This document shows positions 9,301 to 16,919 of a stretch of 41,606 nt of DNA, piece after piece. Source of the DNA: Acidobacteriota bacterium (lineage in GTDB: Bacteria > Acidobacteriota > Terriglobia > Bryobacterales > Bryobacteraceae); assembly GCA_016201205.1 (NCBI GenBank), contig JACQDF010000237.1, positions 1 to 41,606 of the forward strand. The letters are read 5' to 3'. Position 1 is the first letter of the stretch. Each line of letters starts with the position of its first letter. The position numbers and the translations under genes are program-made. A model generated the notes under the pieces. That model was not told the origin of the DNA. It did not search any database and saw only the letters and a list, made by a program, of their open reading frames with translations.

Positions 9301-9776
9301 GGGGCGTAGCTGCGCGGGTTCTGGGCAACTGGCAGTTTTCCGGCGTCACCGTGCTCCAGGCCGGCCGCCCGATCCTGATCAGCGCTCCCGACAACACGGG
9401 GCTTTACGAGTTCGCTTACACCAATGGAAGGGCGGACCGGCTCAAGAGCGCCGTGATCGACAATCCGACGACCTCGCGCTGGTTCGACACCAGCGCGTTT
9501 CGGCCGGCGGCCGCGTTTACGGTCCCGACCGACAGCCTGAGCCAGCCTAATCTGCGGACTCCCTGGCGCCGTGCGGTCAACTGGTCGTTCTTCAAGAACA
9601 ACCCGATCAAGGAACGCTACAATATTCAGTTCCGCGCGGAGTTGTTCAATATCTTCAATAATCCCCAGTTCGAGATGACCGGTGCGTCGACCGACGTCAC
9701 CAACGCCTTGTTCGGACAAATCGTGCAGGGCGCTGGGGAGCGCAATGTCCAGCTTGGACTGAGGGTGATCTTCTAG
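6336..9776 (+). CDS. TonB-dependent receptor-like outer membrane protein (Oar type)
   Basis: A complete 1146-residue protein with a clear signal peptide (MLPRFVSLLFLFAASVFAQG). A carboxypeptidase-regulatory-like domain spans about residues 22-110 (TVSGIVSDSSQAIVPGAAV, then YSVPALPPGEYEITVEKQGF). The plug-like region contains ARISGGLANQNAILMDGGD, followed by SGTNSFHGVAYEFLRNDHL and a long barrel that ends NVQLGLRVIF with the terminal aromatic residue typical of outer-membrane barrels. AGGAGA lies 5 bases before the ATG. The stop is 2 bp from the start of an exported UxuA-like protein, so the two are almost certainly co-transcribed. That suggests, without proving, a role in uptake of a sugar acid or related carbohydrate. 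Confidence 0.93.
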   Translation: MLPRFVSLLFLFAASVFAQGERATVSGIVSDSSQAIVPGAAVAVRNTANNITHRTESNVTGIYSVPALPPGEYEITVEKQGFRPFRQTGLRLSVGLVATVDVVLTVGTVSEVVEVEATAVQLESQTTGLGKTIETRRIVELPLLGRNPLQLASLAAGVIPTRGQVGVGGDAIGQAGNARISGGLANQNAILMDGGDSRGFTSGGQNYAFPLESVAEAKVETATYSAEFGRAGGGVINVASKSGTNSFHGVAYEFLRNDHLNSNSWSNNRNRVARTLFQRNEFGAAAGGRIKRDRTFFFVNYESVRQGSPRNFLATVPQAAYKTGDFRGAFDRNGQPVLIYDYLTTRVDPNASGRFIRDAFPGNQIPSNRVHAISANVAKFWPDPNRAGETPAQVNNYFRSGKNVTNNDIWFTRLDHQINDKHRIFGRFGGQQSDSFSAGLVEPAFPATAISSRPIRNAGVSVTSTFSPNFLGEFRISYTRLQFNDAPVSEGFDLGSLGFPQSLANYVTYRQFPQVQIQQYATGTGLAVATFGADEYTGLGGAGKNLLPQDTYTAQYHVTWIRARHKFKFGVELQRQKMAAFNSRNSGGQFTFDRTYTQGPNPAVTAINSGNAFASFLLGVPITGAIDTTPFMALLQRYNAGYFQDDWRVTSRLTLNLGFRYEYTSPYGEKFGQIGYMDTQAIDPTTGLKGLFKWVPPGGYHSDPNYKTFGPRVGIAYQATNKTVVRVAAGMFNASNNGLNAAASDFGSGLFTTNALSLGAPNPISFTPPVGGSWSNPFAAGLVFPQKGVTTFVGQNIRVDFKDHPLAYLANWTLSVQRMINADTLVEVAYVGTKTTHLFWNRFDNANDPLLLSQWGSRLREAVPNPFFGKITTGALSFPTVERRQLLRPFPQYQQILAVRRPYGDAQYQSMTARLEKSYSSGYTLSANYTLSKMIASTAESNTWVIGPSNALYNPKYNRGLDANDTPHRLVISHLWELPFGFGKTRWSRGVAARVLGNWQFSGVTVLQAGRPILISAPDNTGLYEFAYTNGRADRLKSAVIDNPTTSRWFDTSAFRPAAAFTVPTDSLSQPNLRTPWRRAVNWSFFKNNPIKERYNIQFRAELFNIFNNPQFEMTGASTDVTNALFGQIVQGAGERNVQLGLRVIF

Positions 9777-9778
9777 CC

Positions 9779-10846
9779 ATGAACAGACGCCATTTATTGC
9801 GAATCGGAATGGGCGCTGCCGGCGCGGGATTGTTGCGGTACGCGGCCGCGCAAGCGCAAGCACCGGACGGGATCAAGCTCGGGACCTTCTTTACCGACAA
9901 ACCCGCCGAGAACGACCTCACCATGCTGCGTCATGCCGGCGTGGATGCTGTCTCCATCTGGACTTCGATCGAGAACAATACGGCCGAGTGGATGATGGCC
10001 ACGCGCAAAAAGCTCGAAGCCAACGGAGTGCAGGTCTACAACATCGGCATGATCGATCTGCACTGCGATCCGGCGCTCGTCCTGGGCTTGCCTGACGCCG
10101 CCGCCAAGACCGAGCAGTACAAGACCTACCTCACCAACCTCGGCCGCGCCGGAATCCGCTACACCACCTACGCGCACATGTCCAACATCAAGAACCAGCC
10201 GACGCCTGGCTTCTACCAGACCTCGATCGCCAAGACACGCGGACAGGCCGATACACGCGAGTTTGATCTGGCCGTCGCCCGCAAACTGCCCTGTTCCTTC
10301 GACAAGCAGTACAAAGAGGACCGGATCTGGGCGTCGTTCACGACGTTCATCCGAGCCGTGATCCCTGTCGCCGAGAAGAACAAGGTGCGGATCGGGCTTC
10401 ATCCGGACGATCCGCCAGTGGATTCACTCGGCTGCGTCGCACGCGTGTTCCGCACGTTCGCGGCCTACGAGCGTGCCTTTGAGATCGCCTCCAGCGACAA
10501 CTTTGGCGTCTGCCTCTGCATCGGCACCTGGGGGGAAGGCGGCAAGCAAGGCTTTGGGAAGGACCCCGTGGAAGCAGTGCGCGCATTCGGCGTGAAGCGC
10601 AAGATATTCAAAGTCCACTTCCGGAACGTGAGCTCGCCGCTGCCGAAATTCCGCGAGACCTTCGTCGATAACGGATACCTGGACATGTACCAGGTGATGA
10701 AGGCGCTCCGCGAAGTGAACTTCGACGGCATCGTCATCCCCGATCACGTGCCGGGCGGCGGGTACCCGGCGGCCAACAACACGTTCACGCTCGGTTACAT
10801 GAAGGCCCTGCGCGACCGCGTCAACGCTGAAGCCAGGAGGGCGTAG
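9779..10846 (+). CDS. Exported mannonate dehydratase-like TIM-barrel protein (UxuA family)
   Basis: A 355-residue protein. The start MNRRHLLRIGMGAAGAGLL has twin arginines before a hydrophobic stretch and is probably a Tat signal. The body matches the UxuA/xylose-isomerase-like TIM barrel: LHPDDPP (208-213 region), FGVCLCIGTWGEG with the Cys near 247 where UxuA has a metal-binding Cys, KVHFRNV around His280, and GIVIPDHVPGGG (317-328). UxuA dehydrates D-mannonate to 2-keto-3-deoxygluconate and is normally cytoplasmic and about 40 residues longer. An exported shorter relative may act on a different substrate, so I do not assign the symbol. It follows the receptor gene by 2 bp and probably shares its operon. 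Confidence 0.82.
   Translation: MNRRHLLRIGMGAAGAGLLRYAAAQAQAPDGIKLGTFFTDKPAENDLTMLRHAGVDAVSIWTSIENNTAEWMMATRKKLEANGVQVYNIGMIDLHCDPALVLGLPDAAAKTEQYKTYLTNLGRAGIRYTTYAHMSNIKNQPTPGFYQTSIAKTRGQADTREFDLAVARKLPCSFDKQYKEDRIWASFTTFIRAVIPVAEKNKVRIGLHPDDPPVDSLGCVARVFRTFAAYERAFEIASSDNFGVCLCIGTWGEGGKQGFGKDPVEAVRAFGVKRKIFKVHFRNVSSPLPKFRETFVDNGYLDMYQVMKALREVNFDGIVIPDHVPGGGYPAANNTFTLGYMKALRDRVNAEARRA
10723..10762 (+). repeat. Direct repeat copy A, inside the UxuA-like gene
   Basis: Forty bases encoding DGIVIPDHVPGGG match the spacer copy at 10901-10940 at 37 of 40 positions by my alignment. This copy is part of the intact coding sequence. Confidence 0.85.
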
Positions 10847-10900
10847 AGCTACTCATCCAATTGCAGCTTCTGTCGCGCGCAGTGCGGGCACCATCCGCCG

Positions 10901-10940
10901 CGACGGTATCATCATGCCCGATCACGTGCCGGGCGGCGGG
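10901..10940 (+). pseudogene. Remnant of a second UxuA-like 3' end (repeat copy B)
   Basis: In the 164-bp spacer after the UxuA-like gene, 40 bases are 37/40 identical to 10723-10762 and would encode DGIIMPDHVPGGG in frame with no surrounding gene. The differences include a conservative Val to Ile change, which fits a fragment from a diverged paralogue better than a fresh slip duplication. No further UxuA-like sequence flanks it. The TATACT hexamer begins 3 bases after it. Confidence 0.6.
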
Positions 10941-10942
10941 AG

Positions 10943-10948
10943 TATACT
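10943..10948 (+). promoter_or_regulatory. Candidate -10 hexamer upstream of the receptor at 11011
   Basis: TATACT matches the -10 consensus at 5 of 6 positions and sits 62 bases before the GTG start. No convincing -35 hexamer is found at 16-18 bases upstream, where the repeat remnant lies. Low confidence. Confidence 0.25.
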
Positions 10949-11010
10949 GGCTGGCAGCCGGGATGGCAAAATGGAAATCCTGGTTAGGAACGTGAGGAGC
11001 GGATAGGAAC

Positions 11011-14000
11011 GTGCCCAAGAACAAGAAGCGCTTGCTGTCGTTGGTTGGAGCAGTCCTGCTTTTGGGTGGCCCGGGGGGGTTCGCCCAAGTAACTCTGTCC
11101 ACGGTTCGCGGAACGGTGGCCGACCAGTCGGGAGGAGTTCTGCCGGGTGCGGAGGTGATCCTGGTCGACAGGGCTACCAACGTCGTGGCTCGAGTCCTAC
11201 CCTCGGCCAGCGACGGGAGCTTCGAGATCCCTGACGTGAGATCGGGCACCTACCGGCTTACGGTGACCCGCGCGGGCTTCAAGACCTTCGTCGCCGACGA
11301 CATTCGGCTGGATGCCGGTCAGATTCGCCGCATTCAGGTAAAGCTCGATCTCGGCGCCGTCGCGGATGAAGTCACGGTGACTGCCGGGGCCGCCGTGATC
11401 ACCACCGACACCGCCACCATTTCCAACGCCATCACCAACGTCAAGATCAAGGACAGCCCGCTCAACAATAGCTACCCCAAACCCTGGACCTTCATGATTC
11501 TCCTGCCGGGGGTTCAGGCGCAGGGAGGAAACGCGCAGGTTGCAGGCCAGCCGAACACGCAGGTGTCCCATGGCTTCGACGGCGTCGAGAACGACCGGAA
11601 CGGCAACCAGATGAATAATGTCTACTTCTTTGAAGAGCTGACGGTCGGGTCGGTCAACGCCGGTGCGGATCAGTCGCGGGTCGCCAACTACCAGTTGACC
11701 TCGAAACGAGGCAGCGACCAATTCCACGGATCGCTTCTCTATCGCCACTTCAATTCCGGCCTGGAGGCTCGCCTGTTCTTCGATCCCAAAAAGACGCCAT
11801 TCTTGCAGCACGAGTGGCAGGTGGAAGCCGCCGGTCCCATCGTCAGAGAAAAGACCTTCTTCTATGCCTCCTGGTTTGCCCAGAGGCTGCCGCTCGGATC
11901 CTACCGGATCGCCAACGTGCCAAGCGTGCAAATGAGGCAGGGCGACTTCTCTCAGATCACCGCGGCAATCAGAGATCCCCTGACCGGGCAGCCGTTCCCG
12001 GATAAGAGAATCCCTGCCCAGAGGACTAACCCGGTTTCCCAGAAGGTCCGGGACCTGTATATTCCGGAACCGAATCTGGGGGCCCCCGGCGCCTTGACGA
12101 ACAACCTCGGCTTCGCCCACGATTACCCCGACGATCTCTACAAGGGAGACTGGCCCTTCGTCCGGATCGACCACAACCTGTCACGCAAAAACACCCTTTA
12201 CGGGCGGTTCACGCAGAGAAAGACCCCCTATGTGCTGAGCGGGGGCATGCCGGGTTTTGAATGGACCCGGACGCGCGACCACCAGCAAACGGTCATCTCC
12301 GACACGCACATCGTTACCCCCACACTCATAAACACCTTCCGGTTCGGGTGGGCTCCCGACAAGATCGTCGATGGAGAGGAGGTGGACGGACGCACCCCCA
12401 GGAAAGCCGACGAAGTGGTCAGCGCGATCGGCCTCCAGGGAGTCAATCGGCAGAAGCTGAGCACCATGGGTTTTCCGACGATCAGCATCACCGGATTCAC
12501 CACTCTGGACGTGACCAATGGAGGCGTTGGCGCCAACGACCACACCGTCACCTTTGACGAAGGTCTGACGTGGGTAAAGGGCCGGCACATCTGGAAGTTC
12601 GGCGGCGTGCTCAGAAGGTTCAGCGCGTTCAACTCGAAGATCCCCAACAGCAACTACGGTAACTTCACTTTCAACGGCGTCATGACGGGTCATCCCTACG
12701 CCGATTTCCTCCTGGGCCTCCCGCGGAGCGGTGTACGGCTGGAGCCTTTCACTGGTCGCACGCAGCGCACTTACGAACTGGGACTCTTCCTGATGGACAC
12801 GTTCAAGGTTTCGCCCCGGTTGAGCCTGGACTACGGGCTGCGCTGGGAATACTTCGGCTCTCCCACCTATGACGACGGACTCCAGTTCAACTGGGATGCG
12901 TCGACCGGGAACGTCGTCGTTGCCCCCGGAAGCCTGCGTGCCGTCAGCCCCCTCTATCCCAAGACTATCAAGGTTGTCGAAGGCAAAGTTGTGCCCGATC
13001 CCGACAGGAGAAACTTCCTTCCCCGCCTGGGGTTTGCCTACCGGATGCGCGAGAATTTCGTGGTCCGCGGTGGGTATGGTGTGTTCACGTACCGCATCGA
13101 CTACTTCGACCTGGTGTCGGGGGGTGGTCCTTTTCAGATCGCTGAGACTTACTTCAACGCGATCGTCGACGGACAGCCTATGTTCAGCTTTCCTAATCCC
13201 TTCCCGACCGATCTGGCCTCCGCCGCCATACCTTCCCAGAGCGTGAGAGGTTATCCCCTGCAAACCAACAACGGAGGCATTCACCAGTTCAACATCAGTC
13301 TCGAGAGGCAGATCGGCGATATCGGGTTCCGGCTCTCCTATGTCGGCTCCCGCAGCCGGGGCTTGACCTATGACCTGAGCACGAACAAACCGCAGCCCAG
13401 CCTGATTCGCTTCTCCGACGCGCGGCGTCCCCATCCTCAGTTTGTGGGGACCACCGAGGTTCGTGAGGATGGAGAGTCGAAGTACGATTCGCTCCAATTC
13501 CAGGTGCAGCGCAAAGTCGGAGCCATCACCTTTAACGGCCACTGGACCTGGGCCAACAACATGCACAACTGGCTGAACCTGGAGAATCCCTATGATGTAA
13601 CCCGTCATTGGTCCCGGGATAGCCTGACCCGCCGCCATCGGGCGGTCATCGCGACCGTGATCGATCTGCCCTGGGGCCGGGGCCGCAGGTATCTCTCCAA
13701 CACGCACCCGGTGGTGAATATGATCGTCGGCGGATGGAATCTCCAGACCATCAGCATCTTCTCGACGGGTGTCTACTTCAGTCCTTCCTTTTCGGGGTCC
13801 GATCCTTCCAATACCAACACCGTAGGAGGCCTTCCGGACCGGATCGCCGACGGCAATATCCCGCCGGATCAGAGATCAGTGGACCGCGCGTTTGACGCCT
13901 CCGCCTTCCGGATTCCGGAGCCAGGCCGCTTTGGAAACTCGGGAGTGAACATCATCGAGGGGCAGGGGGTGAACCTTCATCACCTGACGCTGAGCAAGGG

Positions 14001-14196
14001 ATTCCAGATCACCGAGAGGTTCCGGCTGTATTACACCGGCGCCATATCCAATCTATTCAACACCCCTCACTTCCTCGGCATGAGAACCAACATCTCGGCG
14101 GCGGGAACCGGGCAGCTCACGTCTCTTGGGGGCCGGCTGGCTCCGGAGCGGTCTTCTCACCGCCACGCCAACATGCAACTGAGACTCGAGTTTTAG
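11011..14196 (+). CDS. TonB-dependent receptor-like outer membrane protein (Oar type)
   Basis: A 1061-residue protein from a GTG start with GAGGAGCGGATAGG upstream. The signal peptide is MPKNKKRLLSLVGAVLLLGG followed by a small-residue cleavage region (FAQ). The regulatory-like beta-sandwich spans about residues 30-120 (STVRGTVADQSGGVLPGAEV, FEIPDVRSGTYRLTVTRAGF). The plug-like part includes TQVSHGFDGVENDRNGNQMN, and the shared barrel-entry motif is present in a variant form (RGSDQFHGSLLYRHFNSGLE rather than the FLRND type). The C-terminus NMQLRLEF ends in Phe. The divergence from the other receptors here suggests a different substrate. It stands alone between a UxuA-like gene and a membrane protein, and a GC-rich stem follows its stop. 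Confidence 0.92.
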   Translation: MPKNKKRLLSLVGAVLLLGGPGGFAQVTLSTVRGTVADQSGGVLPGAEVILVDRATNVVARVLPSASDGSFEIPDVRSGTYRLTVTRAGFKTFVADDIRLDAGQIRRIQVKLDLGAVADEVTVTAGAAVITTDTATISNAITNVKIKDSPLNNSYPKPWTFMILLPGVQAQGGNAQVAGQPNTQVSHGFDGVENDRNGNQMNNVYFFEELTVGSVNAGADQSRVANYQLTSKRGSDQFHGSLLYRHFNSGLEARLFFDPKKTPFLQHEWQVEAAGPIVREKTFFYASWFAQRLPLGSYRIANVPSVQMRQGDFSQITAAIRDPLTGQPFPDKRIPAQRTNPVSQKVRDLYIPEPNLGAPGALTNNLGFAHDYPDDLYKGDWPFVRIDHNLSRKNTLYGRFTQRKTPYVLSGGMPGFEWTRTRDHQQTVISDTHIVTPTLINTFRFGWAPDKIVDGEEVDGRTPRKADEVVSAIGLQGVNRQKLSTMGFPTISITGFTTLDVTNGGVGANDHTVTFDEGLTWVKGRHIWKFGGVLRRFSAFNSKIPNSNYGNFTFNGVMTGHPYADFLLGLPRSGVRLEPFTGRTQRTYELGLFLMDTFKVSPRLSLDYGLRWEYFGSPTYDDGLQFNWDASTGNVVVAPGSLRAVSPLYPKTIKVVEGKVVPDPDRRNFLPRLGFAYRMRENFVVRGGYGVFTYRIDYFDLVSGGGPFQIAETYFNAIVDGQPMFSFPNPFPTDLASAAIPSQSVRGYPLQTNNGGIHQFNISLERQIGDIGFRLSYVGSRSRGLTYDLSTNKPQPSLIRFSDARRPHPQFVGTTEVREDGESKYDSLQFQVQRKVGAITFNGHWTWANNMHNWLNLENPYDVTRHWSRDSLTRRHRAVIATVIDLPWGRGRRYLSNTHPVVNMIVGGWNLQTISIFSTGVYFSPSFSGSDPSNTNTVGGLPDRIADGNIPPDQRSVDRAFDASAFRIPEPGRFGNSGVNIIEGQGVNLHHLTLSKGFQITERFRLYYTGAISNLFNTPHFLGMRTNISAAGTGQLTSLGGRLAPERSSHRHANMQLRLEF

Positions 14197-14207
14197 CTCG
14201 GCAACCC

Positions 14208-14235
14208 GGGGCAGAAAATTCCCGGAACCTGCCCC
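14208..14235 (+). terminator. Possible stem-loop terminator after the third receptor gene
   Basis: GGGGCAG at 14208-14214 pairs perfectly with CTGCCCC at 14229-14235 around a 14-base loop, beginning 12 bases after the receptor stop. Only a weak T-rich stretch follows (TTGTTCTCTT), so intrinsic termination is uncertain. Confidence 0.35.
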
Positions 14236-14274
14236 CTCCTCAGTGCGTTGTTCTCTTAAAGAAAGGGAGGTGGC

Positions 14275-15555
14275 ATGCCTGTCGTGTATTCCGACGCCGG
14301 CTTTTCCTCCGAGGTGAGCCGGTCGATCGTCAAGGCGCTGTTCGTCGCCAGTTGCCTGCTTTCGGTGGTGTCCTGGTACACCACGCAGCAAGGAATGGCT
14401 CTTTATCTATCCCCGTGGTTCGCGTTCATGGCGTCGCTGGGGATCCAGTCGGCGCTGGTGCTCACCGCGTGGCTGACCGGCTTTACGCGCACGCGCAGGG
14501 GACTGCTGATCACCGTGTACGTGGTGACGGCAATCGTGTCGATTGCGTTCTCCTACGTGAGCCTGTACACGTGGTTTTCCGCCCGCGAGCGTCCGGCGCT
14601 GATCGAGCGCAGGCTGTACGATGCGCTGACGGACGCCGCCGGCAAAGTGGACTCGCTGCAAGTGGCCGCGGCCAGTGAAGCGCAGAAACACGTGCTGGCG
14701 CTCGATGAGATGACGGCGGCGGAGAAAGCCAGCGGGTACATCTCGAGGGCGCAGGATGCCGACCCCTATCTCGGCCGGGTCAGGGAGGCGGTGGCCCGGG
14801 AAGCGCAGACGTACAACCCCTTGTACAAAGAAGGCACTGGCGCCGGTTTGCGCTACACCGCGTTTGACCGCTACACCAAGCTGGCGCGGCAGTCGCTCGA
14901 TCGAATCCAGGAGTCGCAGAGCAAGCTCGGCGGATGGCGCGCCCAGCGCAAACCGCAGGATGCAAGCGAAAAGCAGTTGCGCGATTTTGAGCAGGCGTAT
15001 GCAGCCGTGCCCTGGATGGAGATCGACCAGGCGCTGCACCGCGGAAATCTCGAAAAGCCCGCGATGCCTGCTTTCAGCGATTTCGTCGACAAGACGGTAT
15101 CCGGGCAGGAGGATCTGCTGGTCGCCTTCCAGGAGCTGGCCAGATCGGCGGGCGGGCGGCCGCTGTTTTCACTCGCGCTGGCGGCGTTCCTCGACGTCGT
15201 GATTTTCCTGGTGGCCTATGCCGCCGGGCCGCTTTTCGCCGGCCCGGCTGTCGAGCGTTGGCGCCGTGCGGCGGCAGCGCTCGATTCGGCCGATCCGCAA
15301 GTATTCCTGCGTGGCTTTTTGCGCAAAGTGTCGCCCGACGCGGCCGGTGGAGCGCGAGTCGAGGTGGATTCGCTGACTTCGGGCGAGAGTCAGTTGTGCC
15401 TGGCGCTGGCCAGCCAGGGGCAGGCGGTGATGGCGGCCGGCGAGGGACGCCGCTATTACTTGCTCGAGGAAACGACGCACCAGGCGTTGCTGGATGCCAT
15501 GGCTTCGCCGTCGTTCCCGCTGAAAGCAGCGCAGCGGGCGGCCGCTACCGGCTGA
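14275..15555 (+). CDS. Membrane protein of unknown function, four predicted helices
   Basis: I do not recognise this 426-residue protein. GGGAGG lies 4 bases before the ATG. Hydrophobic segments at about 20-38, 45-68 and 75-98 form an N-terminal trio of membrane helices (FVASCLLSVVSWY, MASLGIQSALVLTAWLTGF, ITVYVVTAIVSIAFSYVSLY). A long charged helical section (about 105-295) rich in Ala, Glu, Gln and Arg follows, then a fourth membrane helix near 300-325 (FSLALAAFLDVVIFLVAYAAG) and a C-terminal soluble tail of about 100 residues. The topology implies a large loop of about 200 residues on one side of the membrane. Its last 11 bases overlap the end of the convergent SH3 lipoprotein gene. Confidence 0.82.
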   Translation: MPVVYSDAGFSSEVSRSIVKALFVASCLLSVVSWYTTQQGMALYLSPWFAFMASLGIQSALVLTAWLTGFTRTRRGLLITVYVVTAIVSIAFSYVSLYTWFSARERPALIERRLYDALTDAAGKVDSLQVAAASEAQKHVLALDEMTAAEKASGYISRAQDADPYLGRVREAVAREAQTYNPLYKEGTGAGLRYTAFDRYTKLARQSLDRIQESQSKLGGWRAQRKPQDASEKQLRDFEQAYAAVPWMEIDQALHRGNLEKPAMPAFSDFVDKTVSGQEDLLVAFQELARSAGGRPLFSLALAAFLDVVIFLVAYAAGPLFAGPAVERWRRAAAALDSADPQVFLRGFLRKVSPDAAGGARVEVDSLTSGESQLCLALASQGQAVMAAGEGRRYYLLEETTHQALLDAMASPSFPLKAAQRAAATG

Positions 15556-16798
15556 AGAATTGTTTCACTCGAGTCAGAAGCGACGGTTTCTCCGGTCCAG
15601 GCCCGGGCGGCGGCAGGATCTGAGCCGAATCGACTGAAGCCGGAGAGGGCTGCACCCGTCCGGCCACGGCTTCCTTTTTCACCGTTCGCAAGCGGTATCC
15701 CTGAAACGCAAACGTTCGCCGCCAGCGCTGTCCTGCTTTGTCTTCCGTCACCAGCGAGAAGCCGGCGGCCTGAACCGTCTTCTTGTTCTGAATCACCTCG
15801 ACCGGCATGGTGAGAACCGGGTGATAGCCGCGCACGTCGTGCTCGATGTACGCCGTCTCGTAGCGATGGCGGCGCGCATTGTAGATGAAGATTCGAAAGC
15901 TGTCGAAATCGTGTTGTTGCAATGGCTCGGAAATTGTCGTCCAGAGCCAATGGTGTTTGGTCTGATCGCCGTCTCTCAATTCCCCGAGCGGAAAGTAAGC
16001 AGTGATGCGTTTGCCCTCGGCGTACTGTGCCACTTCATCCGGAATCGCCATGATGAGCATGCGCGTCAGCACCCAGCCCACCTTCCGATCAGGCAGGCGG
16101 ATCAGCGACCAGTCGTCGTACTTGAGAGCAGGGTTGCTGCCGGGCAGTTGCAGTTTCGAGAGCTCCTCCCAGTTCTCGGGCAGCTTCGGCGCGGGCGGCA
16201 TGGGGGGAGGAGGCGGCCCCAGCGTCTCTTCCTCTCCGGCTTTTTCTTCCTGGCTCTGGCCTTTGGTTTTCTTCCTGACCTTCCGGGGCGCGGAAGATTT
16301 CGGTGCGCTGGTGATCAACGGCGTCATGCCCGGCTGATAGGGGATCCGTGGCGCAACCATATGCTCCAGTACGTCGACCGAGACGCCGGGTGCGATCTGG
16401 TGCGGACTCGGAGACTGCCGGTTCGGCTCCGTGTGCACATTCAGAATCTCGTACACCGTGGCCCGGCCTTGTGAGGGCGCATTGGCGGCGCGTGCGCTGG
16501 CCCGTTCCATCTCCGCCATCTGTCCGGTGGAAAGCAGATAACGGCCGTCCACCCAGCCCTCGACGCCGCCCAGATTCCGTACTTTCAGAAATCGCCGCCG
16601 CATCTGAAGAACTTCGAGCTTTTCGCCGTGTCTTAACGTCGCCACCTGTTCGGAGCGTGCGGAGAGATCCGATCGCAACGCCAACGTAGCCGGGCCGACG
16701 AACGCTTCTCCAATCGCCCGCGCCTTCTCAGGCTCGGTGCGGCAAGCGGCCAGCAGGCACACCGCGGGCGCCAGTATCCGGAAACAACGATGGTGCAT
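15545..16798 (-). CDS. SH3-type lipoprotein
   Basis: A 417-residue protein with a lipoprotein signal: MHHRCFRILAPAVCLLAAC, where LLAAC is a good lipobox, so it is probably anchored to a membrane facing the periplasm. Residues about 30-90 form a bacterial SH3-like domain (FVGPATLALRSDLSARSEQV, LEVLQMRRRFLKVRNLGGV, EGWVDGRYLL). A second SH3-like stretch starts near 110 (TVYEILNVHTEPNRQSPSPH) and contains a long charged, Pro-rich insert (KSSAPRKVRKKTKGQSQEEK, then PPPPMPPAP) before a Trp-containing close (WSLIRLPDRKVGWVLTRML). The C-terminal 150 residues are a separate beta-rich region I cannot name. SH3b domains often bind peptidoglycan or peptides. The gene is convergent with the membrane protein and overlaps its 3' end by 11 bp. 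Confidence 0.82.
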   Translation of the reverse strand: MHHRCFRILAPAVCLLAACRTEPEKARAIGEAFVGPATLALRSDLSARSEQVATLRHGEKLEVLQMRRRFLKVRNLGGVEGWVDGRYLLSTGQMAEMERASARAANAPSQGRATVYEILNVHTEPNRQSPSPHQIAPGVSVDVLEHMVAPRIPYQPGMTPLITSAPKSSAPRKVRKKTKGQSQEEKAGEEETLGPPPPPMPPAPKLPENWEELSKLQLPGSNPALKYDDWSLIRLPDRKVGWVLTRMLIMAIPDEVAQYAEGKRITAYFPLGELRDGDQTKHHWLWTTISEPLQQHDFDSFRIFIYNARRHRYETAYIEHDVRGYHPVLTMPVEVIQNKKTVQAAGFSLVTEDKAGQRWRRTFAFQGYRLRTVKKEAVAGRVQPSPASVDSAQILPPPGPGPEKPSLLTRVKQFFSR

Positions 16799-16885
16799 CA
16801 GCGAAGGCGGAAAACAGCTCGAGCGTGTCTTAGTCTAGCAACAATACTGTTCAGTTACCCGTGTGGGGCGGTCATTCTTGGCCGC

Positions 16886-16905
16886 CGCCGGCTTTCCAGC
16901 CGGCG
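16886..16905. repeat. Palindromic hairpin downstream of manA (REP-like or terminator)
   Basis: CGCCGGC at 16886-16892 and GCCGGCG at 16899-16905 form a perfect 7-bp stem with the 6-base loop TTTCCA, starting 14 bases beyond the manA stop. No T run follows on either strand, so a REP-like palindrome or a non-canonical terminator are both possible. Confidence 0.5.
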
Positions 16906-16919
16906 CTAGCAAGGATCAG

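Noticed and set aside
6780..9863. A 1027-residue open frame on the minus strand antisense to the second receptor
   Set aside because: Arg/Ala/Gly-rich shadow of a well-supported receptor with no protein features.
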